Assembly: GCA_030018895.1 (NCBI GenBank)
Contig: JASEHM010000072.1
Location: 1-5,863 of the forward strand
DNA: 5,863 nucleotides
From: Candidatus Omnitrophota bacterium
GTDB lineage: Bacteria; Omnitrophota; Gorgyraeia; Gygaellales; Profunditerraquicolaceae
Reading direction: 5' to 3'
The stretch's first letter is position 1. The number at the start of each line of letters is the position of its first letter. Both the position numbers and the translations under genes were made by a program. Below the pieces are notes generated by a model. The model ran no database searches, was not told the DNA's origin, and worked only from the letters and a program-made list of their open reading frames with translations. Positions 1 to 5,856 of the stretch are shown one piece after another.

Positions 1-9
1 AACCGTTTA

Positions 10-141
10 CTATAAACTAATGCTTTTGTGCATTAGCAACTTGAACTGAACGGGTAAACTAATGCTTTTGTGCATTAGCAACTTGAACTGAACGGTTAAA
101 TACGAAAGAACCGTTATTAACGAATGACCCAAAAAATCCAT
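10..141 (-). CDS. Possible small ORF, 43 codons, with a repeated 14-residue unit
   Basis: On the minus strand an ATG at 141-139 runs to a TAG at 12-10 without interruption, encoding 43 residues. A GGAGG at 154-150 lies 8 bases before this ATG, ideal spacing; another in-frame ATG at 147-145 is too close to it. The second half of the peptide is two copies of a unit ending VQFKLLMHKSISL, produced by the 42-bp direct repeats. The peptide is hydrophobic and basic and I recognise no family. It lies downstream of the giant gene's terminator, so it would need its own promoter. A TGGTATAAG extended -10-like sequence at 168-160 would start transcription almost on the GGAGG, which argues against its use. 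The hairpins and duplication fit non-coding DNA equally well, so this is a low-confidence call. Confidence 0.25.
   Translation of the reverse strand: MDFLGHSLITVLSYLTVQFKLLMHKSISLPVQFKLLMHKSISL
13..96. repeat. Two tandem 42-bp direct repeats, each with a hairpin
   Basis: Copies at 13-54 and 55-96 are identical at 41 of 42 bases, differing only at the last position (54 G, 96 T). Each contains a perfect inverted repeat, CTAATGC / GCATTAG, separated by 6 bases (arms 17-23 with 30-36, and 59-65 with 72-78). The period is a multiple of three, so the duplication keeps open a minus-strand frame that runs through it. With only two copies and no spacer it is not a CRISPR. Its role is unknown. It might continue or recur outside the window. 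Confidence 0.9.
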
Positions 142-149
142 TTCCATTT

Positions 150-154
150 CCTCC
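150..154 (-). promoter_or_regulatory. GGAGG Shine-Dalgarno-like site for the possible small ORF
   Basis: Minus-strand GGAGG stands 8 bases before the ATG at 141-139. It is a strong match and is the main reason for considering the small ORF. Its significance depends on whether this region is transcribed. Confidence 0.3.
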
Positions 155-176
155 AAAAACTTATACCATATTCACT

Positions 177-211
177 AAAAAGGGACAGCCCTTAGTTTAA
201 GGCCGTCCCTT
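177..211 (-). terminator. Rho-independent terminator of the giant gene
   Basis: Read on the minus strand, AAGGGAC (211-205) pairs perfectly with GTCCCTT (186-180). After one mismatch, GGC and further pairs extend the stem to a small loop around 195-197, with one bulged base. Transcription then enters a run of five T residues (181-177). It begins 27 bases after the stop codon at 238-240, the expected place for the end of the giant gene's transcript. The + strand has only a weak T run after the hairpin, so it is directional. Confidence 0.85.
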
Positions 212-237
212 ATAATACCACTGCATCACAACTTTTC

Positions 238-3200
238 TTATCTTACAATCAACCCTTTTTCCTGCACTGGATTAACTACTCCTTTATTCCTATGTCCATC
301 AATAAAACCCTGTAAATTCGGCAGCGCCTGCATCCGGATAATCTGAAAGGTAATCCCTGAAGAAGCTATCAGCCTTCTGGCAATTTCAGCAAACTGCGCA
401 GTTATCGACGATGAACTGGGAGCAGCTCGGACACCTGTCTTAGTTAAATCAATACCGCCGCGGCGCGATTGGTTATCATCAGATAATTTCGCCGCCGAAC
501 TAACAGAAGCAAAAGCGCTGGAGGCAATGGTAACTTTATTTAGATTGTTCAATTGTATTTCAACATTATCCACATACTTTGTGATATTCGTTGCCATCAA
601 TAATTCTTTCTGTACCTCAAGAGCCAATTTTTCAGCTAAGAAATAATTTTGAAATTTCTGTTCATCTATCGCATCTTTCGACACTTTTGAATATCTCTGT
701 GTGTAAAATCTTATAGCCTGGGAGGTTCCTGATGGCCTGATTGTGATAAAATTCTTACTGTTGTAGAATAGCTCACCTGTTCTTAATGTGTTATCTTCAA
801 AGAAGAACCTGATACCTTCATCCGGAAATCCAGGATAATGCTGCGCATCATAGCGGCCAGACTTAAATTCTATTGCGCCAGTTACCTTCAAGCCTCCCAA
901 AACAAATGGAGTGTCTGTACCGGCTTTTCCATTAGCCTCCCTTAGCCACTCTTGAGCTTTCTTCAACAGATTTATTTTTTCGGTAACTCCCTCAGCACCT
1001 TCAAACGAGCCTACTCGAGGTAATGGTTTATTAGCAGTTGCATAATGGCCAGTTCGCAAATAAATGTTATCCAACAATTCAAAGATAGTAGTGTTATTCT
1101 CTTTAGCGTAACAAGCAACCTCAGCTAATAAGAGTGCGGCAAGGGTGCCGTCTTTATCATTCACGTGTGCATCATCTGCCAAAACCTCTCCCCCTTTGAT
1201 TCTGCCACCCAATATACTAAATCCATTTGATTCTTCAGCACCCGCTTCATTAACCAGGCCTTTTTCTCGCATCTTATTGGCAAAATCAGCAATATAGGTA
1301 AAGCCAACCCATGACCTTTTACCATTAAGATAGTGGCCTTTTTCTTCTATGTCAGTCTTATCATGCATCTCGCCTAATGAAGGCACGCCAAATAATCCTG
1401 CGGTTGCCTCAAGAGCATCTGTAGTAACATGGCTAAAGGTAATATAATGTTTTCCCGGATCTTTTAAAAGCCCTAATTCCTGTTTTTTTATCAAGCGATA
1501 CCAGATAAGTAATGTCCAGGTATCGTTAGCAGAAAGAAGGCGATATTTGCCAAACAGATGCTGTTGGTTTTCAGGAACTTTTACAATTAAACCCATTCTG
1601 TCAGCATCCGGGTCAGTGCCGATAAGTATATCTAATTCATCAAAAGCTTTTTGACCGTATTCAGCGATAAATTCTCTTACTGCAATATCAGCAGCAATTG
1701 GATCCCCTGGATCAGGCTGTTCCCCCCAACCAAAAACCGGAAACAGGCCATCTAATTGCTGAAGCTTAGATATAGATTTACGGTTAATAAATCCTAACTC
1801 TTGCAATAATCTTGGTACAGCCTTATATCCTGCGCCATTAAATGCTGAGAAACCGATTTTGACATTAGCGGCTTGCCTCTCAACGATCTTTTTATCCAAG
1901 ATAAACTTCTTTACTTGTTTAATATGCAGGGTGTGCATATCAATAAAGTATTTATTTAAATCTACGCCTTTATAATCTTTGCCTGCCAAAGGTTCTTTTC
2001 CGCCAAGCCAAATAAGATGACCTTCTTCTGCCTCTGCCAAAGATTTGAGTTTAATGTCAGCAAAGGTCGTGGCATCTATTACCCTCTTTACATTATCCTT
2101 CATCCTTTGAGGTAACTGCGAACCGGTACCATCAGTCACTTTGTATCCGTTATAATCAGCAGGGTTATGGCTAGCAGAGATAAGTATACCTAAATCTGCA
2201 CGCACAGATTCTGTTGTAAGACCGAAGGATAATTCGGGAAAAGGACTTGCTTCGTCAAAGAGATATATAATAAATTTGTATCCAGGATTGGATTGACCGA
2301 TAAAACACTGAGCAATTAACTCAGCAAATTGCTCACCAGCAATACGGCTATCATAACCAATAGCTATTTTATGCAAATTGTTTTCTTTGGCATACTTTGC
2401 TACTCCTGTTGTATAGCGTAGCAATACCACATCATTTATGGTATTAGGCCCTTTAAGTATCTTAGCTTGTGGCCCTTCTTCCTTTAACTGATATAATTCC
2501 TCTTTAATTAAAGCTGCTTTACCACGAATTCCGGCTGTACCAAAGGTTATATCTTGACGGAATACTTCAACAATATCTTCCCAGCGCCATTTTCGAATAG
2601 CTTCAAAAATAGCATCCTGTGTTTTCGGAGATAATCTTTTGATATCCTTATCAGTTGCCCAGGCTTTCAGATTATTACAGGTATTCTGAATAGCCTTCTC
2701 ATAAACGTCTTTGATGATTTTATTGTTCTTAAATTGCTCATTCAAATATTTTTTAATTTCATTCTCTGCAAGTAAAAGATAACCTTTTTTTTGTTCTAAA
2801 CTGAGCGCCGAACTGACAGAAGCGGCATAATCAACATATTCACTGACCTCCGCAAAGAAATTACGAATATCGTTTACTGAATTAGAAATTGTGTTGTCCA
2901 TAGTAATAAGCACAACTTTACGCCCTACTTCTGCGAGCGAATTTGTCGTACCTAATGGAATCGCGTCATTAACATTAGTATTGTATTCCATATATTGCGA
3001 CTGCTCTGTTTGCAAAGACTTTAGGTACGTAGAAAAATAGTAGTTTTTACCTTGCGCAACCATCTGCTGATAAGAATGGTTTTTATCCGGTCCCTCACCT
3101 AACTTTGAAGCCATTTTTAAACCATCGGTAAAAATTTGAAACCGCGCCTCTTCCATAGCCTTCCGGAACTCTTCATTCATTTTGCCGTAAGTGGCAATTT

Positions 3201-5856
3201 CCGCAACTTCAAATTTGCCGTATTTTTCAGGGTTCTCTTTTGCCTTGCGCAAAGCTATGTTTATTAAAGTAGCGTAAACTGCCGGTCCATTATTTATATC
3301 CTTGCCAAGCCCGGATACTTCTTTCTCAATCTCCTCCTTGGTAGCAATACCCGCTTCTATAAACTTCGCGTAATAGATTTTTAATGAACCGAAAACAGCG
3401 TACGCCATTTCAGGAACCCTTACCTTTTCGCCTTTACTAAGCTCTGCAAGCACTTTTCGTACTCCCTTTTTATACCCTTCAACCCCAGGCTGATTAACAA
3501 AATTAATATCCTGCTGATAACTATAAACGCTTATTGCCCGTTCCAGGCCCAACATCAAACCAGCGATATCATTTATACTTTTGAGATTAATATCAAAAAC
3601 TGGGTGTCCTGCAACCCTAATTTGGTCAATAAATTCTTTATTTGTTTCCTTTTCAGCAATATTAATGCGCAAGAAAACTCTGTCGCTTTGACTGGCGGCC
3701 CGTAATTGTTTCATGCTCAAACGCTCGCCATAAATAATAGAAATGCCCTTACCATCTTTACCAGTGGATTCCTCACATAGCTGTTCTAACCAACCAGGTA
3801 TATCACGAAGTTCATCCGGGACATAAACTGTCAATTTATCCTTGCCTAATTTACTGTCCATATAATCAAGGTAAATGCCTAAAAGGCCAAAAATATCTTC
3901 TTTAGTGTCATTGATATCGTTCATCTCTACAGCCCGGTTTAAGATTTTTATAACATCTTCGCGCGATTTGCGCACTGCTAATGGAAGCAGGAAAACATTA
4001 GTTGTTGGCGCAGTAAACCTTCCGCCAACATCTGTATTATCATTCAATTGGATAGGGCGGATAATGTAACCTTTTCCCATAGCAGCTTTCCATTTTTCAA
4101 GTTTTTTTGGGTCATTTGTAGGATCCGTATAAATCGTAAATTGCCCTTTAACCGGAGTTACATGATACTTGGTAAAAAGGTTTTCCATATATTCCTGGTG
4201 CGATAAAGTTTCTGCAGTAATAAATGTTTTGGTTGTTGAAACAAAGGCTATTTTTTCCAAAACAGCCTTAATATCCTCGCCTTCAATATGAATAATACCA
4301 TCAATGATTTCTTTAATTACTCCGGCATCTGTAGTCCTTAAGCTATACATGCGCGGACCTTCATCCGAATCAAAAGTAGTCTTAACAACCTGCATACTTA
4401 ACCCTGAACCACCCATACCGCTAAAAATGATGTATTTAAAGTTCCTGCAAAGATCTTCCGCGACTTCAAAAGTCTGCTCCAGTATTTTCGGATTCTTTAA
4501 AATTTCTTTTAACGCTGATAATGTCCAGCCTAAACGGTTTTCCGGATCAAAGCCGATCTTGGCGAATTTATTTCCCGGAAAACAGCCCAATGCTTCTTCT
4601 TGAGTTAAACCTCTTAATTTAGTAATCTCTTCATTTATTTGCGGTAAAATCTGACTGGCTATCTTCAGAATCTCTTTTAAGAAATCTAATTCCTGCTGGT
4701 ATTTTTTTATCTGTTCCTGGTTGTTTGCAATCTTCTCCCTTAAAGCCTGTATAGCTCCCTTCCTCTCATTTTCGGAAGAAAATGGTACTCCTATTTTTGA
4801 AGAATAACGCGTTATTAAAACTTTTAAGTGCGCGTTAGCTTCCTGAATCTCGTCTATTTTCTTTTCTAACTCCTTTACTTTTACATCTTCAGATTTACTT
4901 ATCGCAGAGCCGGCAGATTTTTCTTTAGTTTTCAATAAGGAATCTACTTCCTGCAGGTATTCTTCTATCTGTTTCTGGCTGTCTTCAATCTTCTCCCCTA
5001 AAACCTGTATAGCTTCATTCTTCTCATTTTCGGAAGAAAATGGTACTCCTATTTTTGAAGAATAACGCGTTATTAAAACTTTTAAGTGCGCGTTAGCTTC
5101 CTGAATCTCGTCTATTTTCTTTTCTAACTCCTTTACTTTTACATCTTCAGGTTTACTTATCGCCGAGCCGGCAGATTTTTCTTTAGTTTCTGATAAGGAA
5201 TTTAATTCCCGCCGGTATTCTTCTATCTGTTGCTGGTTGTTTGCAATCTTCTTCTCTAAATCCCGTATAATGTCCTTGTAAAGAAATGTTGTTCCTATTT
5301 CTGAAGAATACCTCTCTATTAATTTATTGAAGGACAAGTTAATTTTCTCAATCCCGCTTATTTTCTCTTTTAACTCATTTATTCTTTTTCTTTTTTCTGC
5401 TTCTTTTATCGACGACCTCGCTATTCCAGCATCATCTCCCTCCGGATTTAGATTAATACTCGTTTTAATAGCTGACCCTGTTATAGATTTTTCGGGCAAC
5501 TTGTTAGTCGTTGGAACACCAGTTTTAAGTCCGCCTATAAAACTACACCCCCCTGAAAAATACTGCCTCTTTATTCTTTTTCCTGAAGCAAGTTCCTTTT
5601 CAGGCTTAATGTAATTGTAAATGCCTTTTTTAAATGCCTCAACATAAAGGTTATATATCTTATCTTTGGCTCCCTTGTCTGTTATGTCAATGCCAGATAT
5701 CTTACCTTTATCTATGTAATGCTGGTATACTGATTGCTTAAACTTTTCCTTAAACCAAAGGCCTAAGATAACAGAGTGGTAAATCTGACGCAGAGTAGCA
5801 AAATTCTTGCCTGTGTTTACCTCAGCGTTGATTTTGGGAAGAATAGTCTCTTTCAT
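238..5856 (-). CDS. Giant modular protein fusing PGI and phosphoglucomutase domains (Omnitrophota-like)
   Basis: At least 1872 residues from the ATG at 5854-5856 to a TAA at 238-240, with no in-frame stop. The order is: conserved N-terminal module (1-103), linker, three-unit coiled coil (147-415), glucose-6-phosphate isomerase domain (~420-990), helical linker, phosphohexomutase domain (~1055-1755), and Ser/Ala linker plus GGID tail (1776-1872). The two enzymes would interconvert glucose-1-phosphate, glucose-6-phosphate and fructose-6-phosphate in sequence. Ordinary PGI and PGM proteins are each about 450-600 residues and separate, so this is a fusion. No signal peptide or membrane segment is visible in the part shown, which fits a cytoplasmic role unless sequence is missing upstream. 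The start is weak: the 7 bases before the ATG contain no ribosome binding site and no stop, so the frame may continue past the window edge. A rho-independent terminator follows 27 bases after the stop. Enzyme assignments rest on motifs; the overall role is inference. Confidence 0.93.
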   Translation of the reverse strand: MKETILPKINAEVNTGKNFATLRQIYHSVILGLWFKEKFKQSVYQHYIDKGKISGIDITDKGAKDKIYNLYVEAFKKGIYNYIKPEKELASGKRIKRQYFSGGCSFIGGLKTGVPTTNKLPEKSITGSAIKTSINLNPEGDDAGIARSSIKEAEKRKRINELKEKISGIEKINLSFNKLIERYSSEIGTTFLYKDIIRDLEKKIANNQQQIEEYRRELNSLSETKEKSAGSAISKPEDVKVKELEKKIDEIQEANAHLKVLITRYSSKIGVPFSSENEKNEAIQVLGEKIEDSQKQIEEYLQEVDSLLKTKEKSAGSAISKSEDVKVKELEKKIDEIQEANAHLKVLITRYSSKIGVPFSSENERKGAIQALREKIANNQEQIKKYQQELDFLKEILKIASQILPQINEEITKLRGLTQEEALGCFPGNKFAKIGFDPENRLGWTLSALKEILKNPKILEQTFEVAEDLCRNFKYIIFSGMGGSGLSMQVVKTTFDSDEGPRMYSLRTTDAGVIKEIIDGIIHIEGEDIKAVLEKIAFVSTTKTFITAETLSHQEYMENLFTKYHVTPVKGQFTIYTDPTNDPKKLEKWKAAMGKGYIIRPIQLNDNTDVGGRFTAPTTNVFLLPLAVRKSREDVIKILNRAVEMNDINDTKEDIFGLLGIYLDYMDSKLGKDKLTVYVPDELRDIPGWLEQLCEESTGKDGKGISIIYGERLSMKQLRAASQSDRVFLRINIAEKETNKEFIDQIRVAGHPVFDINLKSINDIAGLMLGLERAISVYSYQQDINFVNQPGVEGYKKGVRKVLAELSKGEKVRVPEMAYAVFGSLKIYYAKFIEAGIATKEEIEKEVSGLGKDINNGPAVYATLINIALRKAKENPEKYGKFEVAEIATYGKMNEEFRKAMEEARFQIFTDGLKMASKLGEGPDKNHSYQQMVAQGKNYYFSTYLKSLQTEQSQYMEYNTNVNDAIPLGTTNSLAEVGRKVVLITMDNTISNSVNDIRNFFAEVSEYVDYAASVSSALSLEQKKGYLLLAENEIKKYLNEQFKNNKIIKDVYEKAIQNTCNNLKAWATDKDIKRLSPKTQDAIFEAIRKWRWEDIVEVFRQDITFGTAGIRGKAALIKEELYQLKEEGPQAKILKGPNTINDVVLLRYTTGVAKYAKENNLHKIAIGYDSRIAGEQFAELIAQCFIGQSNPGYKFIIYLFDEASPFPELSFGLTTESVRADLGILISASHNPADYNGYKVTDGTGSQLPQRMKDNVKRVIDATTFADIKLKSLAEAEEGHLIWLGGKEPLAGKDYKGVDLNKYFIDMHTLHIKQVKKFILDKKIVERQAANVKIGFSAFNGAGYKAVPRLLQELGFINRKSISKLQQLDGLFPVFGWGEQPDPGDPIAADIAVREFIAEYGQKAFDELDILIGTDPDADRMGLIVKVPENQQHLFGKYRLLSANDTWTLLIWYRLIKKQELGLLKDPGKHYITFSHVTTDALEATAGLFGVPSLGEMHDKTDIEEKGHYLNGKRSWVGFTYIADFANKMREKGLVNEAGAEESNGFSILGGRIKGGEVLADDAHVNDKDGTLAALLLAEVACYAKENNTTIFELLDNIYLRTGHYATANKPLPRVGSFEGAEGVTEKINLLKKAQEWLREANGKAGTDTPFVLGGLKVTGAIEFKSGRYDAQHYPGFPDEGIRFFFEDNTLRTGELFYNSKNFITIRPSGTSQAIRFYTQRYSKVSKDAIDEQKFQNYFLAEKLALEVQKELLMATNITKYVDNVEIQLNNLNKVTIASSAFASVSSAAKLSDDNQSRRGGIDLTKTGVRAAPSSSSITAQFAEIARRLIASSGITFQIIRMQALPNLQGFIDGHRNKGVVNPVQEKGLIVR
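241..531 (-). other. C-terminal linker and GGID tail module
   Basis: Residues 1776-1872. A low-complexity Ser/Ala stretch (1779-1789) is followed by RRGGIDLT (1798-1805), a Ser run (1814-1817), and a final segment with ITFQII and the hydrophobic pattern MQALPNLQGF (1842-1851). From memory, a GGID(F/L) block followed by an 'I-x-x-x-Q-x-L' segment is common at the C-termini of unrelated giant proteins of Omnitrophota. A tail shared among different proteins could be a sorting or attachment signal, or a relic of modular gene expansion. The sequence itself does not decide between these. Confidence 0.5.
493..510 (-). repeat. Linker repeat copy after the PGM domain (encodes ASVSSA)
   Basis: These 18 bases encode ASVSSA (residues 1783-1788) and match 2806-2823 at 17 of 18 positions. 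That second copy lies before the phosphohexomutase domain, so the two copies bracket it. Confidence 0.6.
592..2694 (-). other. Phosphoglucomutase/phosphomannomutase (alpha-D-phosphohexomutase) domain
   Basis: Residues ~1055-1755. All four functional loops of the superfamily are recognisable. The N-terminal FGTAGIRG is at 1105-1112. The phosphoserine loop SASHNP (1227-1232) has S1229 as the expected phosphorylated residue, followed by NGYKVT. The Mg-binding loop is TDPDADR (1414-1420), the sugar-recognition loop is EESNGF (1541-1546) with NDKDG (1566-1570), and the phosphate-binding loop is RPSGTS (1707-1712). The helical lead-in before FGTAGIRG and the SHNPxxxNGYKV spacing resemble the phosphoglucomutase (PGM2-like) branch more than phosphoglucosamine mutases, so glucose-1-phosphate <-> glucose-6-phosphate is the likely reaction. 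Mannose phosphates remain possible. At about 670-700 residues it is longer than the usual 450-600. The usual Glu after RPSGT is Ser here. Confidence 0.9.
2695..2886 (-). other. Helical inter-domain linker between the PGI and PGM domains
   Basis: Residues ~991-1054 join the end of the PGI domain to the start of the phosphohexomutase domain. The stretch is predicted mainly helical from its composition, with a short Ala/Ser break, AASVSSALS (1011-1019), in the middle. The break nearly matches a second one after the phosphohexomutase domain. No enzyme motif is visible here. Confidence 0.5.
2806..2823 (-). repeat. Linker repeat copy before the PGM domain (encodes ASVSSA)
   Basis: These 18 bases encode ASVSSA (residues 1012-1017) in the helical linker. 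They differ from 493-510 by a single base, which is synonymous (GTC against GTT for Val on the coding strand). Confidence 0.6.
2887..4599 (-). other. Glucose-6-phosphate isomerase domain, transaldolase-PGI subtype
   Basis: Residues ~420-990. It would interconvert glucose-6-phosphate and fructose-6-phosphate. Visible landmarks in order are RLGW (441-444), the sugar-phosphate loop GMGGSGLS (480-487), TKTFITAET (542-550, matching the SKTFTTQET phosphate-binding signature of PGI), VGGRF (610-614), EESTGKDGKG (695-704), AGHPVFDI (749-756), NQPGVEGYK (788-796) and GEGPDKNHSYQQ (920-931). By family knowledge R613, E696 and K796 match the catalytic Arg, Glu and Lys of PGI. H927 sits where transaldolase-PGI enzymes have an HSTGQ-type segment. 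The GRKVVLITM at 978-986 resembles the end of those enzymes. Deviations are the first Ser of SKTFTT replaced by Thr, Ile at 546, and DQP changed to NQP at 788-790. The domain looks complete and plausibly active. Confidence 0.85.
4612..5418 (-). other. Coiled-coil region of three tandem units
   Basis: Residues 147-415 are rich in Lys, Glu, Gln and Asn with hydrophobic residues at heptad-like spacing, for example KELEKKIDEIQEANAHLKVL. Each of the three units has a first helix, a turn carrying RYSS(E/K)IG (at residues 182, 264 and 350), and a second helix of the form EKI..(N/S)Q.QI..Y..E(L/V). Units 2 and 3 begin with the linker KSAGSAISK; unit 1 is older and lacks it. Coiled coils of this kind usually mediate oligomerisation or act as spacers. 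Here the region occupies the place that the transaldolase domain holds in transaldolase-PGI fusions, so a scaffold role for the enzymes is plausible but unproven. Confidence 0.75.
4666..5181 (-). repeat. In-frame tandem duplication, 258-bp unit (86 codons)
   Basis: Unit 2 spans 4924-5181 (residues 226-311) and unit 3 spans 4666-4923 (residues 312-397). A 129-bp core is identical in both copies, 5022-5150 and 4764-4892, at an offset of exactly 258 bp. The rest of the unit differs at many bases. An older, diverged copy lies just upstream at about 5182-5418. The exact period of three times 86 keeps the frame open. The perfect core points to recent duplication or gene conversion. Confidence 0.93.
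5548..5856 (-). other. N-terminal module shared with Omnitrophota giant proteins (function unknown)
   Basis: Residues 1-103. Landmarks are EVNTGKNFATLRQIYHSVIL (12-31), WFK (34-36), GKISGID (51-57), an amphipathic stretch ending KKGIYNYIK (76-84) and QYFSGG (98-103). From memory, blocks of the form 'EVNxGKNFAxLRQIYxSxILAxWxK ... KxxGxD ... KKGxxNYIK ... xYFSGG' recur in very long proteins of Omnitrophota, usually inside the chain and not at its start. I know of no assigned function. If the recollection is right, it marks the protein family and suggests the real N-terminus lies upstream of this window. Confidence 0.6.

Noticed and set aside
13..96. CRISPR array
   Set aside because: The two 42-bp units abut directly with no unique spacers, and no cas gene is present.
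160..168. TGGTATAAG, an extended -10-like promoter on the minus strand
   Set aside because: No acceptable -35 lies 16-18 bases upstream, and transcription would begin almost on the GGAGG at 150-154. In AT-rich DNA such a match is expected by chance.
2785..2792. Run of eight T on the + strand (A8 in the coding strand) as a possible programmed frameshift site
   Set aside because: The frame continues intact through it into a complete phosphohexomutase domain, and no useful alternative frame follows.
3875..4069. Open + strand frame opposite the PGI domain
   Set aside because: It lies antisense to a region with clear PGI motifs, has no convincing ribosome site and shows no recognisable protein features. 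It is a shadow of the real gene.
4304..4603. Open + strand frame opposite the start of the PGI domain
   Set aside because: It is antisense to the GMGGSGLS and RLGW region and its translation shows no family resemblance.
4803..4816. Perfect 14-bp palindrome AATAACGCGTTATT, repeated at 5061-5074
   Set aside because: It lies inside the duplicated coding core and is fully explained by the codons for the LITRY segment. Its recurrence is due to the duplication.
5327..5614. Open + strand frame with a hydrophobic translation
   Set aside because: The hydrophobic look arises because it is antisense to a Lys/Glu-rich coiled coil, whose codons read as Phe/Leu/Ser on the other strand. It is not a membrane protein gene.
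5780..5856. Signal peptide at the N-terminus of the giant protein
   Set aside because: The first residues are MKETILPKINAEVNTGKNFA, charged and without a hydrophobic core or cleavage site. A signal could only exist upstream of the window.
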